A DNA stretch of 64,000 nucleotides from an uncultured Collinsella sp. (GCA_959018755.1 CAUEMA010000003.1:124001-188000), one strand, 5' to 3'. Numbered from the stretch's first letter, positions 43,731-52,609 are shown. The notes: generated by a model from the sequence alone, not told the origin. Numbers and translations are program-made.

Positions 43731-44051
43731 ATGGCCGGTATGAACATGCAGCAGATGATGAAGCAGGCTCGCAAGATGCAGGAGCAGCTTGCCGCCGCGC
43801 AGGAGAACCTCAAGTCCCAGACCGTCGACGCCTCTGCCGGCGGCGGCATGGTCAAGGTGACCGTTAACGGCGAGATGGAGCTCGTCAACCTCACTATTGA
43901 CCCCGATGCCCTCGATCCCGAGGACGTCGATATGCTGCAGGACATGATCATGGCTGCCGTCAACGAGGCCGTCCGCGGCGTCAACGAGCTCGCCAACAAG
44001 CAGATGGGCGCCATCACCGGCGGCCTCAACATCCCGGGCATGCCGTTCTAA
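43731..44051 (+). CDS. ybaB: YbaB/EbfC family nucleoid-associated protein
   Basis: A 106-residue DNA-binding protein with the family start MNMQQMMKQARKMQEQL, the stretch VKVTVNGEMELVNLTID and the conserved EAVRGVNELANKQMG. AAAGGAG precedes the ATG. It lies 13 bp before recR, the usual order dnaX-ybaB-recR. YbaB binds DNA and may assist recombination or nucleoid order. Confidence 0.95.
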   Translation: MAGMNMQQMMKQARKMQEQLAAAQENLKSQTVDASAGGGMVKVTVNGEMELVNLTIDPDALDPEDVDMLQDMIMAAVNEAVRGVNELANKQMGAITGGLNIPGMPF

Positions 44052-44064
44052 GACACGCATATAT

Positions 44065-44661
44065 ATGAGTGCGAATCACAGTCTGCAAAAACTGCTCGAT
44101 GAACTGGGTCGTCTGCCGGGCATTGGTCCCAAGTCGGCCCAGCGCATCGCCTATTACCTGCTCGAGGCCGATGCCGAGGAGGCCCGCCGCCTGGCCGAGG
44201 CCATCCTGGAGGTCAAGCAGGAGGTCCACTTTTGCAGCCGTTGCTTTAACTACGCCACGGCCGACGAGTGCTCCATCTGCCAGGACCCGATGCGCGATAC
44301 CACTCGTATTTGCGTGGTGGGCGAGCCGCGCGACGTCCAGGCGATCGAGCGCACGGGCAGCTACCACGGCCTGTACCATGTGCTGGGCGGCGTGATCAGC
44401 CCCATGGACAAGATTGGCCCTGAGCAGCTGCACATCCGCGAGCTGCTGGCGCGTCTGGGCCACGAGGATATCCATGAGGTCATCATCGCCACCAACCCCA
44501 ACATCGAGGGCGAGACCACGGCGAGCTATCTGGCCCGTACCATCAAGCCGTTGGGCGTCGAGGTGTCGCGTCTGGCAAGCGGCCTTCCCGTGGGCGGCGA
44601 CCTGGAGTATGCCGACGAGCTTACGCTTGGCCGCGCCATCGAGGCCCGTCGCGCGATTTAG
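44065..44661 (+). CDS. recR: Recombination mediator RecR
   Basis: A 198-residue protein of normal length. N-terminal helix-hairpin-helix (LDELGRLPGIGPKSAQRIAYYLL), the four-Cys zinc finger (CSRCFNYATADECSICQD), then a Toprim domain with CVVGEPRDV and NPNIEGETTASYLAR. It loads RecA at gaps with RecF or RecO. No strong ribosome site is visible; translation may be coupled to ybaB, whose stop lies 13 bp upstream. Confidence 0.96.
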   Translation: MSANHSLQKLLDELGRLPGIGPKSAQRIAYYLLEADAEEARRLAEAILEVKQEVHFCSRCFNYATADECSICQDPMRDTTRICVVGEPRDVQAIERTGSYHGLYHVLGGVISPMDKIGPEQLHIRELLARLGHEDIHEVIIATNPNIEGETTASYLARTIKPLGVEVSRLASGLPVGGDLEYADELTLGRAIEARRAI

Positions 44662-44906
44662 GTGGCGAGCCTGCTCCTGCCGTATGTTTTCCTCGCGATG
44701 CACGGGGTAGTCATAATTTCCCCGTGCGACTGTGAGTTTGTTGTGCAACAAAGATGCTTCGTATCCGCTTATCGCATGGATGCTTCCGCTCGCATCCTTA
44801 ATTTGCCCATTCGTTGCGCAACCTTTTAGGTTCGCTGATACACTCAAATATGGATTTGAATGAATGCGCCGCTTCTGAGCGGCGTGTTTTTCTTGGAGGA
44901 GAACGC
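44662..44906. other. Intergenic region after recR
   Basis: I see no gene and no clear terminator here. The stretch becomes AT-richer towards the next operon (GATACACTCAAATATGGATT), so it probably holds that operon's promoter. Confidence 0.4.
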
Positions 44907-45812
44907 ATGCGGCCCGGTGGCACTCAGACAAAGCGCGGCGCCGCGGTGCGCATGCGACGCCGACTGGGCTTGGCGCCGCGGGCGTACGTGCTGCTGTCGT
45001 GCTCGCTGGTGCTGGTCATGGCTGGCGTTTCTGCCTATGGCATGACCGTGCCGTCCATGATGCAGGCGCATACCGCACGCGAACCGCGCGTGGGGCATGA
45101 GGTCAAAAGTGATCTGGGTACCACGACTGGATATGCTTGGGCAAGTGTGGTCGCGCATATTGTGTTTGGCACCGACGATGCGGACGGCGCCGAGGCCCCG
45201 GACAACGAAGTCACGCTTGCCAATGGCAAAACCATCGTGCTCACCAACACCAAGATCATCGATCGGTTGTCCAACAATAGCGTGGCGGCAACGGTGAATA
45301 AGGTCGAGCAGCAGAAGGAGCAGGACGCCCAGCAGTCCGGAAAGCCCGGTAGCTCGGATACTTCTGGCTCCGGCTCGAATTCGTCGAGTTCGAGCGGCGG
45401 CTCTGGGTCGGGCTCCTCTACCGGAGGGTCTGGAAATGGCGGCTCGACGGGCGGCAACACTGACAACGATGCAAACTCCGGTGGCCTTTCCGCTGCTGAG
45501 GAAGAGAGCATTCACAGTTGGCTTGTGACCAAGTACAACATGCTCGACGGCTACGTTTCTCGTGCCAATGACGTGGTCTCGACCTATAACTCTACGGGAG
45601 ATCCCAGGCCGTGCGACAGCCTGGTCGGGGAGATGTTTGTCATTCGAGCCGAGTTCGGTCGTCAGACATTCTCGCCCCGGTCAAAGTGGTATCAGCAGTA
45701 TGCCAATCTGTGGGGCTGTTACACCAACCTATGTCAATGGGTCGGCCATTACGGCGATGATGACGTCGCACTCGGTAACTTCAACAATAACGTGGCGGCG
45801 CTTGCCCTATGA
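44907..45812 (+). CDS. Membrane-anchored protein with Ser/Gly linker
   Basis: A 301-residue protein with a basic N-terminus, one signal-anchor helix (about 26-46, YVLLSCSLVLVMAGVSAY), a beta-like segment (NEVTLANGKTIVLTNTKIID), a Ser/Gly-rich low-complexity linker (about 150-190) and a C-terminal helical domain with two Cys (GCYTNLCQW). GGAGGA lies 6 nt before the ATG. Its stop overlaps the start of the kinase gene, so it is co-translated with it and may be its partner or substrate. The function is unknown. Confidence 0.75.
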   Translation: MRPGGTQTKRGAAVRMRRRLGLAPRAYVLLSCSLVLVMAGVSAYGMTVPSMMQAHTAREPRVGHEVKSDLGTTTGYAWASVVAHIVFGTDDADGAEAPDNEVTLANGKTIVLTNTKIIDRLSNNSVAATVNKVEQQKEQDAQQSGKPGSSDTSGSGSNSSSSSGGSGSGSSTGGSGNGGSTGGNTDNDANSGGLSAAEEESIHSWLVTKYNMLDGYVSRANDVVSTYNSTGDPRPCDSLVGEMFVIRAEFGRQTFSPRSKWYQQYANLWGCYTNLCQWVGHYGDDDVALGNFNNNVAALAL

Positions 45813-47653
45813 TGACCGATCTTGCATCCACCACATCACAATCGCTCGGTCGCGATTCCATGGTCGGCCTGCGCCTGGCGCGTGTCGACGGGTTTGAGCC
45901 GGCCATTGCGCTCGGTCAGGACGAACTGCCTGCCTATCTGCGTCGTTTTACGATGCTGTTTGCCGACGAAGCCACCATGCGCCGTGGCGGTATCGGCCGC
46001 GTGACGCGTGCCGTCAACGCCCAAGGCGAGGCCGTGGCACTCAAGCAGCTCATCTTGCCGACGCGCGATGAGTTTGACGACGATGCAGCTCACGAGGCGC
46101 TGGTCGCCAAGTTCAAGGCGGCGTTTCGGGAGGAATACGAATGCCATCGCGCCCTTTCGGGTCTTAAGGGCTTTCCCCGCCTCTATGGCTGGGGCGAGGT
46201 CGACGGTGTGCCTGCAATTGTCATGGAATGGGTCGAGGGCGAGACGCTTGCCCGCTTGCGTTCGCGACTCGCCGTGGACGATGCCGGACGCCTGTCGCCG
46301 CTTGTGGCGGCGCGTCTGGGTCGCGACCTGTTCGATCTGCTCTGCCGTATGAGCCTGGTGGGTGAGGGCTTTGTCCATCGCGATATCTCGCCCGCTAATA
46401 TTATGGTGCGTACGGCGCGTCTACCGCTTGACCGGCAGCTTGCCGAGGGCACCTTTGACCTGTGCCTGATCGACTTTGGCTCGTCGCTGGCGCTCGAGCC
46501 TGCGTCGGCCGTGGCCGGTACCGGCGGCAAGGCGTCGTTTACGGAGCGCTATGCCACGCTGCGTCGCGCGACGGTTGCCTATGCCCCACCCGAGATGCTC
46601 ACCGACGATATTCCCGATCTGCGCGCTTTGCGTATGTCGCCGGCGATTGACGTCTATGCCGCGGCAAGCACGGTTTACGAGCTCATTGCCGGCGTCGCGC
46701 CATACGAAGCCGCGCCGAGCACTTCGGGCACCTCGGGTTCGCGCAAAAAGACGCGCGACATCGCGAGCCCCTACCGTCTCAAGATGGACACGCGGCCCGA
46801 CTATCCCATTGGTGCCCATGCGCCCGGTTGTGATTTGACTCAGCTGCTTCGTCGTGAGCCCGATGTGGCGCTCGCCGCGGCCGAGCAGGCCCAGCAGCTA
46901 GGGCTTGAGCCGGATTCCGAAGAGCTACGCGATGCGCTGGCGTTTGTCGATGCCCAGCTGTTCGACGTGGTGATGGCCTGTCTGTCCAGCCATCAAAAAG
47001 ATCGTCCCGAGCCGGCGGCGGTCGAGGCGGCGCTCTCGGCGTTTTGTGACCACTATGCGCAAAATGTCGGTCGTTCGCTCCGCGGCGAGCCGCTCACGCC
47101 GTGCCCCATGGATGCGTCTGGCCGCGCGGTTCGTCGCGCGCTGATGGTCGGCGCGACAGTCGTCTGTGGCGTGGTTTGGGCTGTGGTCGTGGTTTCGGCC
47201 GCGCTGCTGGCGTCGGGCGCTCGCGTGACGGCGACTTTGGGATCGCTCGTGTGGTCTGGGTCGCTACCGGGTATTATTGCCGCACTGGCGTTGGCGCTGC
47301 CAGGCATAGCCGGCGTTGCCGCGGGGGCACTTGCGCGCGATCGGCGCTCGGGCTTCCTGCAGGGTGTGCTTGCGCTTTCTGCCTGCGAGGTTCCGGTGCT
47401 GGTTGTGGCTGCATGTAGCGTATTTTCCCAACGCGCCGTGATGGGCGGCCTTGTTGCCGCTCTGGTTGCAACCTATACGCTTACGTGGTTTTTGCTTGCG
47501 ATGGGCTTTGCCTTTGAACTTCCCGTTTCGGCACCGCGACGCACAAAAGCCCAGATGGCGACTCCGCTTGCCGGTGGAGCCGCAGCTGCCCGTACTTTTG
47601 GCGGACCTGTCGAAGTATCGTCCGATTCTATTTCTACGACCAAGGAGGCCTAG
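45809..47653 (+). CDS. Membrane Ser/Thr protein kinase
   Basis: A 614-residue kinase. The kinase domain (about 50-400) has RRGGIGRVTRA, the Lys in EAVALKQLIL, HRDISPANIM in the catalytic loop, LIDFGSS as the metal-binding loop and AYAPPEM. It has long insertions around the activation segment. Four or so transmembrane helices fill about 445-580. No outer sensor domain is seen. It is the middle gene of a three-gene operon with the Ser/Gly-linker protein and an FHA protein, a pairing that suggests kinase and phosphothreonine reader. Confidence 0.87.
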   Translation: MMTDLASTTSQSLGRDSMVGLRLARVDGFEPAIALGQDELPAYLRRFTMLFADEATMRRGGIGRVTRAVNAQGEAVALKQLILPTRDEFDDDAAHEALVAKFKAAFREEYECHRALSGLKGFPRLYGWGEVDGVPAIVMEWVEGETLARLRSRLAVDDAGRLSPLVAARLGRDLFDLLCRMSLVGEGFVHRDISPANIMVRTARLPLDRQLAEGTFDLCLIDFGSSLALEPASAVAGTGGKASFTERYATLRRATVAYAPPEMLTDDIPDLRALRMSPAIDVYAAASTVYELIAGVAPYEAAPSTSGTSGSRKKTRDIASPYRLKMDTRPDYPIGAHAPGCDLTQLLRREPDVALAAAEQAQQLGLEPDSEELRDALAFVDAQLFDVVMACLSSHQKDRPEPAAVEAALSAFCDHYAQNVGRSLRGEPLTPCPMDASGRAVRRALMVGATVVCGVVWAVVVVSAALLASGARVTATLGSLVWSGSLPGIIAALALALPGIAGVAAGALARDRRSGFLQGVLALSACEVPVLVVAACSVFSQRAVMGGLVAALVATYTLTWFLLAMGFAFELPVSAPRRTKAQMATPLAGGAAAARTFGGPVEVSSDSISTTKEA

Positions 47654-47656
47654 GTC

Positions 47657-48595
47657 ATGGCATCTCAAGTTGAGCTCACCCCATGCGGGGCCATGTTTGA
47701 CATCTTTAAGCGCGCGGCGCATCTGAGCCATATCGAGCTGTGCGGCTTGGTGCTTTCGTCCCGTCCGCTCGCCGACGGCCGCAGCCCGCAGAGCCGAGCC
47801 GTCGATCGCTCTTGGGTTTCCCGCTTCATCGTTCGCGCGCCGGTCGGCACGCTTCAGCAGCGCTACTTTGCCGAATACGGTACCTCGGCTGCGCGTATTA
47901 TGTCACAACTGGCTCTGCGCCAGCGCAATCCCATGGACTCCACGGCTGTGATCAATATGGTGTGCGGTCCTGCAGGTGAACCGATGGTACGCGCGCTCGA
48001 AGAGTGCCACCAGGACACGAATCTCTATCGCAACGCGCTCGATCGCCTGTCCCAGGCGGCAGAACTCATGCCTGCCGAGCGCGCCGAGGCCGTGCTGGTG
48101 CTGTTTGTCGCCGTCGGCTGTTCGGCGGATGTGCGGTCCTCGGTGAACTATGCCATCGACTACGCGCACGCGACCTGTGGCGGAGGAACATCCACGCCGC
48201 GTTCGCTTGGCATGTCGATGACCGCGGGCGAACGCGAACCCGCCCCGGCGCACCCCTTGGGCTTGCTGCGCGTACAAAACAGTTTTGTCGTGAGCGCCCC
48301 GCGCTGGATTCAGCCGAGTGAGCAGGGTGTTGAGATTGGCGCGCTGGCCACTGGTGAGGGCGATATTACCGACGTCGGCGACGATGTCTCGGCCCGCCAT
48401 GCCCATATCTGGTGCGATACTCAAAATATCTGGCACGTCGAGGACTTGTCGTCCACCAACGGAACCGTGGTGGTAAACGGGGCCACGCGCGTCTGCATTC
48501 AAGTAGAGCCCGGCCGCTCCGCCCAGCTCAACCCCGGCGACGAGCTCAAACTCGGCGAATCCACCACCTACGCCATCCTGCTCGGCGCCCTCTAG
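47657..48595 (+). CDS. FHA domain protein
   Basis: A 312-residue cytoplasmic protein. The N-terminal half (about 1-175) is helical without a recognised domain. The C-terminal FHA domain shows VEIGALATGEGDITDVG, SARHAHIW and LSSTNGTVVVNG, the phosphothreonine-binding loops. AAGGAGG lies 9 nt before the ATG, inside the kinase stop region. A truncated second copy of the 3' part lies at 54914-55331, on the far side of the accessory island. Confidence 0.88.
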   Translation: MASQVELTPCGAMFDIFKRAAHLSHIELCGLVLSSRPLADGRSPQSRAVDRSWVSRFIVRAPVGTLQQRYFAEYGTSAARIMSQLALRQRNPMDSTAVINMVCGPAGEPMVRALEECHQDTNLYRNALDRLSQAAELMPAERAEAVLVLFVAVGCSADVRSSVNYAIDYAHATCGGGTSTPRSLGMSMTAGEREPAPAHPLGLLRVQNSFVVSAPRWIQPSEQGVEIGALATGEGDITDVGDDVSARHAHIWCDTQNIWHVEDLSSTNGTVVVNGATRVCIQVEPGRSAQLNPGDELKLGESTTYAILLGAL

Positions 48596-48708
48596 CCGGC
48601 AGTTAGGGACGTTCCTTTCCTGCCGGTACTTGGGGACACTCCTTGGCGCGCCAGAGCCAGTCGCCCGGGGATGGAGGGGCCATTTTGGCCCTTGGCGGTC
48701 AGTCGGGG
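48594..48708. repeat. Shared downstream sequence of the FHA genes, family E palindrome
   Basis: Begins at the FHA stop with CCGGCAGTTAGGGACGTTCC and CTGCCGG, forming a hairpin, then CTTGGGGACACTCCTTGG. The same block follows the truncated FHA copy (55330-55445) with few changes, and a related block is at 61095-61140. It marks the left edge of the accessory island. 48709-48919 holds no gene I can support. Confidence 0.6.
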
Positions 48709-48919
48709 CGAAACTAGAAGATCTTTCCGATTCGCGGCTGTTCATGCTTGTAGAGCATCTAAAACAATAGGATGTTATTCTGGAATATGCCGGGTGCGTG
48801 AACTTGCCTGTCTTAGCCTTAATAAGGTATAGGGGAGTTTGGCTCAGGGGTTCCGTCTTGTTCTTCAGCGCAGTATTGTGGGACAGATTTGCTGAGATTG
48901 GCGCCTTACACCGCAGAGC

Positions 48920-49545
48920 GCACGGAAGGCTCTCGATTTGTGTTCTGGCCCCAGAATACAGGGCCTGATACTTACCAACTGTGGCATGGATGTAACATCT
49001 GTAGAAATCAACCCTTTTGTTGTCGACCTTTGTAAGAAAAACACTGCCATCAACTCTTTGGATGACGAAACTAGGGTGCTTGAGGGGAGCCTTTACTCCC
49101 CTCTGAGAGATGACTCATGTTTTTCGCTTGTCGTTGTGAATCCTCCGTTACTGCCGATTCCGGATGAGATTCCTTATCCCTTCGTTTGAGATGGAGGACA
49201 ATCGGGTCTGGATAAAACACTTCGTATTCTTAAGGGTGGCGATACGCATTTAGAGAAAAACGGTAAATACTGTTAATAGGGGTGACGACGATGGTGCAGG
49301 GGCGACCCGCGATGCTCTCATCAATACGTCGGATACTTGGGAAATCAGGTCTAGATGCATGTATGATGATGCTGTGTGGCTATTCAATTAATCCGCGTTC
49401 CGAATGGGTGCAGGGTATAGCTGCGACATCGTATGCTTTTGACCCGGCGCGATACTCAGATATTTCTGAGGCGGTTGACGAAGTTTATACGCACTATGCC
49501 GCGCAAGGCGTTTCGGAAGTTTGCACATCTACGTTACGGGCTTAG
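48920..49545 (+). pseudogene. Broken class I SAM-dependent methyltransferase
   Basis: One frame gives motif I-like ALDLCSGPRIQGL, then VTSVEINP, and the motif IV NPPLLPIP as in PrmC/HemK-type enzymes, ending PYPFV. A TGA at 49187-49189 then interrupts, but the same frame resumes with DGGQSGLDKTLRILKGG before a second stop. A later frame (49282-49545) adds a C-terminal-like piece. There is no convincing start upstream. With at least one nonsense change and a shift, the gene is dead. The left edge is uncertain. Confidence 0.55.
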
Positions 49546-49670
49546 GTTTCTTCAAGCGAGCAGGCCGGTTGCGTTATTTCGAGCGATTTTTCTAGTCTAG
49601 ACGACAAAAGGCAAAGGATTTGATGGGTATAAAACGCGGACGTTTGTGGGCGGATGCTCAAATCTATTGT

Positions 49671-49714
49671 GGCAATCGGGCGGTTGAAAAAGATATTTCA
49701 ACCGCCCGATTGCC
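49671..49714. repeat. 19-bp perfect hairpin
   Basis: GGCAATCGGGCGGTTGAAA (49671-49689) and TTTCAACCGCCCGATTGCC (49696-49714) around the loop AAGATA. There is no T-run after it on either strand, so it is more likely a palindromic repeat than a terminator. The surrounding 49546-49860 has no gene. Confidence 0.6.
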
Positions 49715-49860
49715 AGGTTCGTCGGAGGAGATGTCCGATTCCGACTCTCTTGTAGGAAGAGCTTGAGATCGTATTGGCCCAAGGCAATCTTAAAGCAGTC
49801 TCATTGGCAAATCTTCGCTCCTGTTGTGTTGAGGTGTAAGGTATCAGTGATTGATGTTTT

Positions 49861-51513
49861 GTGGCGGGTAGATTGGGGCCTTCCTTGATTCGATGCGTTC
49901 TCTCGAGGTTCATCAGAGCAAAAGGGGCTTTCGTCTTCATTGCTATCACGGTGATTGGAACCGCTCTCTCCTATGCCATGCCATACGTGAACGGGAAATT
50001 CTTAGATTTTCTTCTCGGTAACCGCAGCGAAAGAGACGCCGTACTCTTCGCGCTCCTGGTTGCGTCAATAGGAGTTTTCTCCACCCTCTTTACTTATTTT
50101 GCAGGAACACTTTCCATTCGCATAACCACGAGACTTTCCTTTGATCTTCTCAGGGAGGCCGTCTTGCGTTTTGAAAGAGACGATTACTTGGTGAGTCGGA
50201 CCATCGATCCAGCCTATACAACGCAACGGATTATTTCCGACTCCAGCGTGGTCTCATCCTTCGTTTTGGCGAATTTTATCAGTGCGCCGCTGTCCATTGT
50301 AGCCATTCCCATCGTATTGCTTATCATATGGTCAATTGATTCAACTCTCGCGGTGTTTTCCATCATTCTCCTCATCGTGTATTTCTGTGTAATTACTGGG
50401 TTGAGGAAACTTTTGTATAGGGTCACGTATGAGAAGAAAGAGGCGGACAGCGCCTTTTACGCCGCAATTGCATCGCAGCTTAATCAGATTCTCAACATTC
50501 AACTGACATCTTCGTACGGCAAGAGCGAACAAGCGCTCGACGCTGGGTTTAAGAGCTATTTTCCCAAAGTTTTGCGCTCCGGAAAGCTATCATATTCTCT
50601 GACATCGCTCGATGGTCTTTTCGCAGCGTTGTTTCAAGCGGTGATACTTGTTGTTTCCGGAGTACGAATCATTAACGGAACTATGTCAATAGGCGAGTAC
50701 ACTATCATCGGTACATACTTCGCGGTTCTCTTTAAGACTTTGAAAAGTATGATGTCATTGTTCAAATCCTATCAAGATGCCAAAGCATCATGGGATAGGA
50801 CGGCTATCGCGACGAGAGAAAAGGAGAGATTGGGGTGGAATCGGACCGATTTAGCTAAACTCGATGAAATAAATGACATTTCGGTATCTGATTTGGAATT
50901 CTCGGTTGCCCTTCCAGACGGATCTGTCCGAGAGGTCCTCGGCGGGTTTTCTTTCAAGTTTTCCGGTCCTGGTACATATTGCATAGTTGGGGAAAACGGA
51001 AGAGGCAAGACGTCACTTCTTTACTTGATGCTCGGGCTATACTCATCGAAAGGCAAAGTAAAATACAACGGCGTGCCAATCGAAGAATGCGACTTGGATT
51101 ACATACGTGCGAGAGAGATATCGTGCTGCCCACAGTCGTGCTTCGCGCCGGACGAAACGGTGAAAGAGCTGTTAGAGTATTTCGACACGCCCTTTTCTTC
51201 CTATCACCGGGGTGTAGATGGCCTACTTTCGCTGGAAAACAGCGTGAAGGAGTTGCTCGGGAAACGTTGCTCCGCGCTTTCGGGCGGTGAGCTGCGCCGA
51301 GTGTACTTATGGTCGGCGATTTCACGCAAGTCGTCAGTTTTGGTACTCGACGAGCCCACGACTGGGTTAGACGCTGTAAGCCGCGCCGAGCTTGCGGCCT
51401 ATGTTAAGCGCAACAAGCAAAGCCAGCTGATCATCGTTGTCTCTCACGATGACGAGATGGTCGGCGCGGTAGAAGGGGTAGTGGATTTAGGCAGCATGTA
51501 CCAGGGTAAATGA
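49861..51513 (+). CDS. ABC transporter, fused membrane and ATPase domains
   Basis: A 550-residue exporter-type half transporter. Six transmembrane helices fill 1-310 (first about 20-42). The ATPase domain has Walker A GENGRGKTS near 377-385, a Q-loop (CCPQSCF), signature LSGGELRR near 474 and Walker B VLVLDEPTTGLD, then the H-loop VSHDD. No C39 peptidase is fused, so any leader would be removed by something else. The GTG at 49861 is the only start after an in-frame stop nearby; the ribosome site is poor. The gene is visibly AT-richer than the chromosome. It converges with the radical SAM/Cys-peptide operon, so product export is likely but unproven. Confidence 0.85.
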   Translation: MAGRLGPSLIRCVLSRFIRAKGAFVFIAITVIGTALSYAMPYVNGKFLDFLLGNRSERDAVLFALLVASIGVFSTLFTYFAGTLSIRITTRLSFDLLREAVLRFERDDYLVSRTIDPAYTTQRIISDSSVVSSFVLANFISAPLSIVAIPIVLLIIWSIDSTLAVFSIILLIVYFCVITGLRKLLYRVTYEKKEADSAFYAAIASQLNQILNIQLTSSYGKSEQALDAGFKSYFPKVLRSGKLSYSLTSLDGLFAALFQAVILVVSGVRIINGTMSIGEYTIIGTYFAVLFKTLKSMMSLFKSYQDAKASWDRTAIATREKERLGWNRTDLAKLDEINDISVSDLEFSVALPDGSVREVLGGFSFKFSGPGTYCIVGENGRGKTSLLYLMLGLYSSKGKVKYNGVPIEECDLDYIRAREISCCPQSCFAPDETVKELLEYFDTPFSSYHRGVDGLLSLENSVKELLGKRCSALSGGELRRVYLWSAISRKSSVLVLDEPTTGLDAVSRAELAAYVKRNKQSQLIIVVSHDDEMVGAVEGVVDLGSMYQGK

Positions 51514-51884
51514 TGACAAGTGTAGTGCTACCCAACTGGCAGAGATAACAAAAAGGCGATGCAGATGCACGTAGCATTCAGGCGGTTCGGACTCGGTGCC
51601 TTCACGCCATCGCAACGCTTTCAGATATAGTTCTCGTTCTCTTACTAAAGGAAACTTTAGTCTACGTCATCTTGTCGAGACAGAGGTGAAGCGAAGTGTT
51701 GTCGCGACGTATCTTATTCCAGGTGGCTCAGTATCAGCGTGAGAATCGCACCAAAGTGTACTTACGATTCTCGTGTCCCACGGACAACATGAGCTGAGCA
51801 TTGAGGTTCCACCCTTTGCTGCAACTACACGGGGTTGGACGGCAATGAATATGCCGGGCCGCATACCACGCGCAGCGGGGGTCC

Positions 51885-52010
51885 ATGTCCCAGTATGTTG
51901 CCTACAGCAGCCTCGATGTCCACGCACACATCATCTCTGCCTTCGCGTTCAATCCATTTGCCGGAGAGTGCGAGGGTTGCCAGGCCGTAGAATTCGAGCC
52001 GAACAAATGA
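51885..52010 (+). pseudogene. IS110-like transposase N-terminal remnant
   Basis: A 41-codon piece reads MSQYVAYSSLDVHAHIISAF and onward to FAGECEGCQ before TGA. The YVGLDVHA-like start is typical of IS110-family DEDD transposases, where the Asp is catalytic. The rest of the transposase is gone. The non-coding stretch before it contains GAGAATCG (51741) and CGATTCTC (51765) as an inverted repeat. Other than this, 51514-52105 shows only a small hairpin CTAAAG-GAAA-CTTTAG near 51646. Confidence 0.4.
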
Positions 52011-52105
52011 AATGCGGTATCAGCGCATAGGATTAAACTGACGATTGCTTTGCACTGAGAATACGCTTGGAAAGCCGCTATGGGTGGCGGCCCGGGTTAA
52101 ATAGA

Positions 52106-52150
52106 GAAGCCCGTCCGATCACTTTCATGTGGCGAACGGTCGGGCTTCTT
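52106..52150. terminator. Bidirectional terminator of the Cys-peptide operon
   Basis: GAAGCCCGTCCG (52106-52117) pairs with CGGTCGGGCTTC (52137-52148) with one T-T mismatch. T-rich ends lie on both sides (TTATT on the plus strand, TCTATTT on the minus strand). It stands about 65 bp after the last small gene of the minus-strand operon. Confidence 0.65.
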
Positions 52151-52213
52151 ATTCCACTTGCCAATGGTCGGCTCATATTGGAAGAAAGCTACGCTAATGT
52201 TTGCGTGACACTC

Positions 52214-52321
52214 CTATTTTCTCCGAAGAAAGAGTCGGATAATGAAGAATAGAATTAAAAAAGGTGCCAGATATAACGCAAGTATAAAGGCTAATCCAAC
52301 GAGACCTTGCAATAATGGCAT
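52214..52321 (-). CDS. 35-residue single-helix membrane peptide
   Basis: A very short gene that follows the two Cys-rich genes. The product starts MPLLQGLVGLAFILALYLAP and ends with a basic IIRLFLRRK, so it is one transmembrane helix with a positive end that should stay inside. GGGAGGAG lies 2 nt before the ATG, an excellent if tight ribosome site. Position and shape suit an immunity, export-helper or regulatory peptide of the cluster; a pore-forming peptide is also possible. There is no recognised family. Confidence 0.65.
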   Translation of the reverse strand: MPLLQGLVGLAFILALYLAPFLILFFIIRLFLRRK

Positions 52322-52399
52322 AACTCCTCCCAGACACGAGATTTTGGTATTTGTTCCCATCTTATTCTGAATTGGACCAAATAGTTCCTAGCCACAAAA

Positions 52400-52579
52400 C
52401 TACTCGTCAACTGGATCGCACCAATCTGCTGGCAAAACACAGCTTGATTCTTTATCGACATAGCACCAATCCGCAACAGGGCACTCGGCGATGTCGTAAA
52501 AATTGCATATATCAACTCCAAGACAACAAGGCTCAACGGGAGGATGTTCATTTGAACCAACAGGATGGATATGCTTCAT
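52400..52579 (-). CDS. Cys-rich RiPP precursor peptide 2 (CX3D type)
   Basis: A 59-residue peptide beginning MKHIHPVGSN, with GAGGAG 5 nt before the ATG. The first 17 residues are Cys-free and leader-like. The core has seven Cys (18, 19, 25, 33, 39, 47, 54); six of them are followed by Asp at 3, 3, 3, 2, 4 and 3 intervening residues (CLGVD, CNFYD, CPVAD, CYVD, CVLPAD, CDPVD). This regular Cys-X-Asp pattern resembles the substrate of PapB, where radical SAM chemistry joins Cys sulfur to Asp side chains (freyrasin, a ranthipeptide). It is a paralogue of the gene 30 bp upstream. The modification is inferred. Confidence 0.8.
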   Translation of the reverse strand: MKHIHPVGSNEHPPVEPCCLGVDICNFYDIAECPVADWCYVDKESSCVLPADWCDPVDE

Positions 52580-52609
52580 AACAGCTCCTCACCTTAATCC
52601 AATTAGAGA

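Noticed and set aside
52291..52560. 89-codon minus-strand frame over precursor 2
   Set aside because: It is a different frame from the Cys-rich gene, without ribosome site; the 59-codon frame has a strong site and a paralogue.
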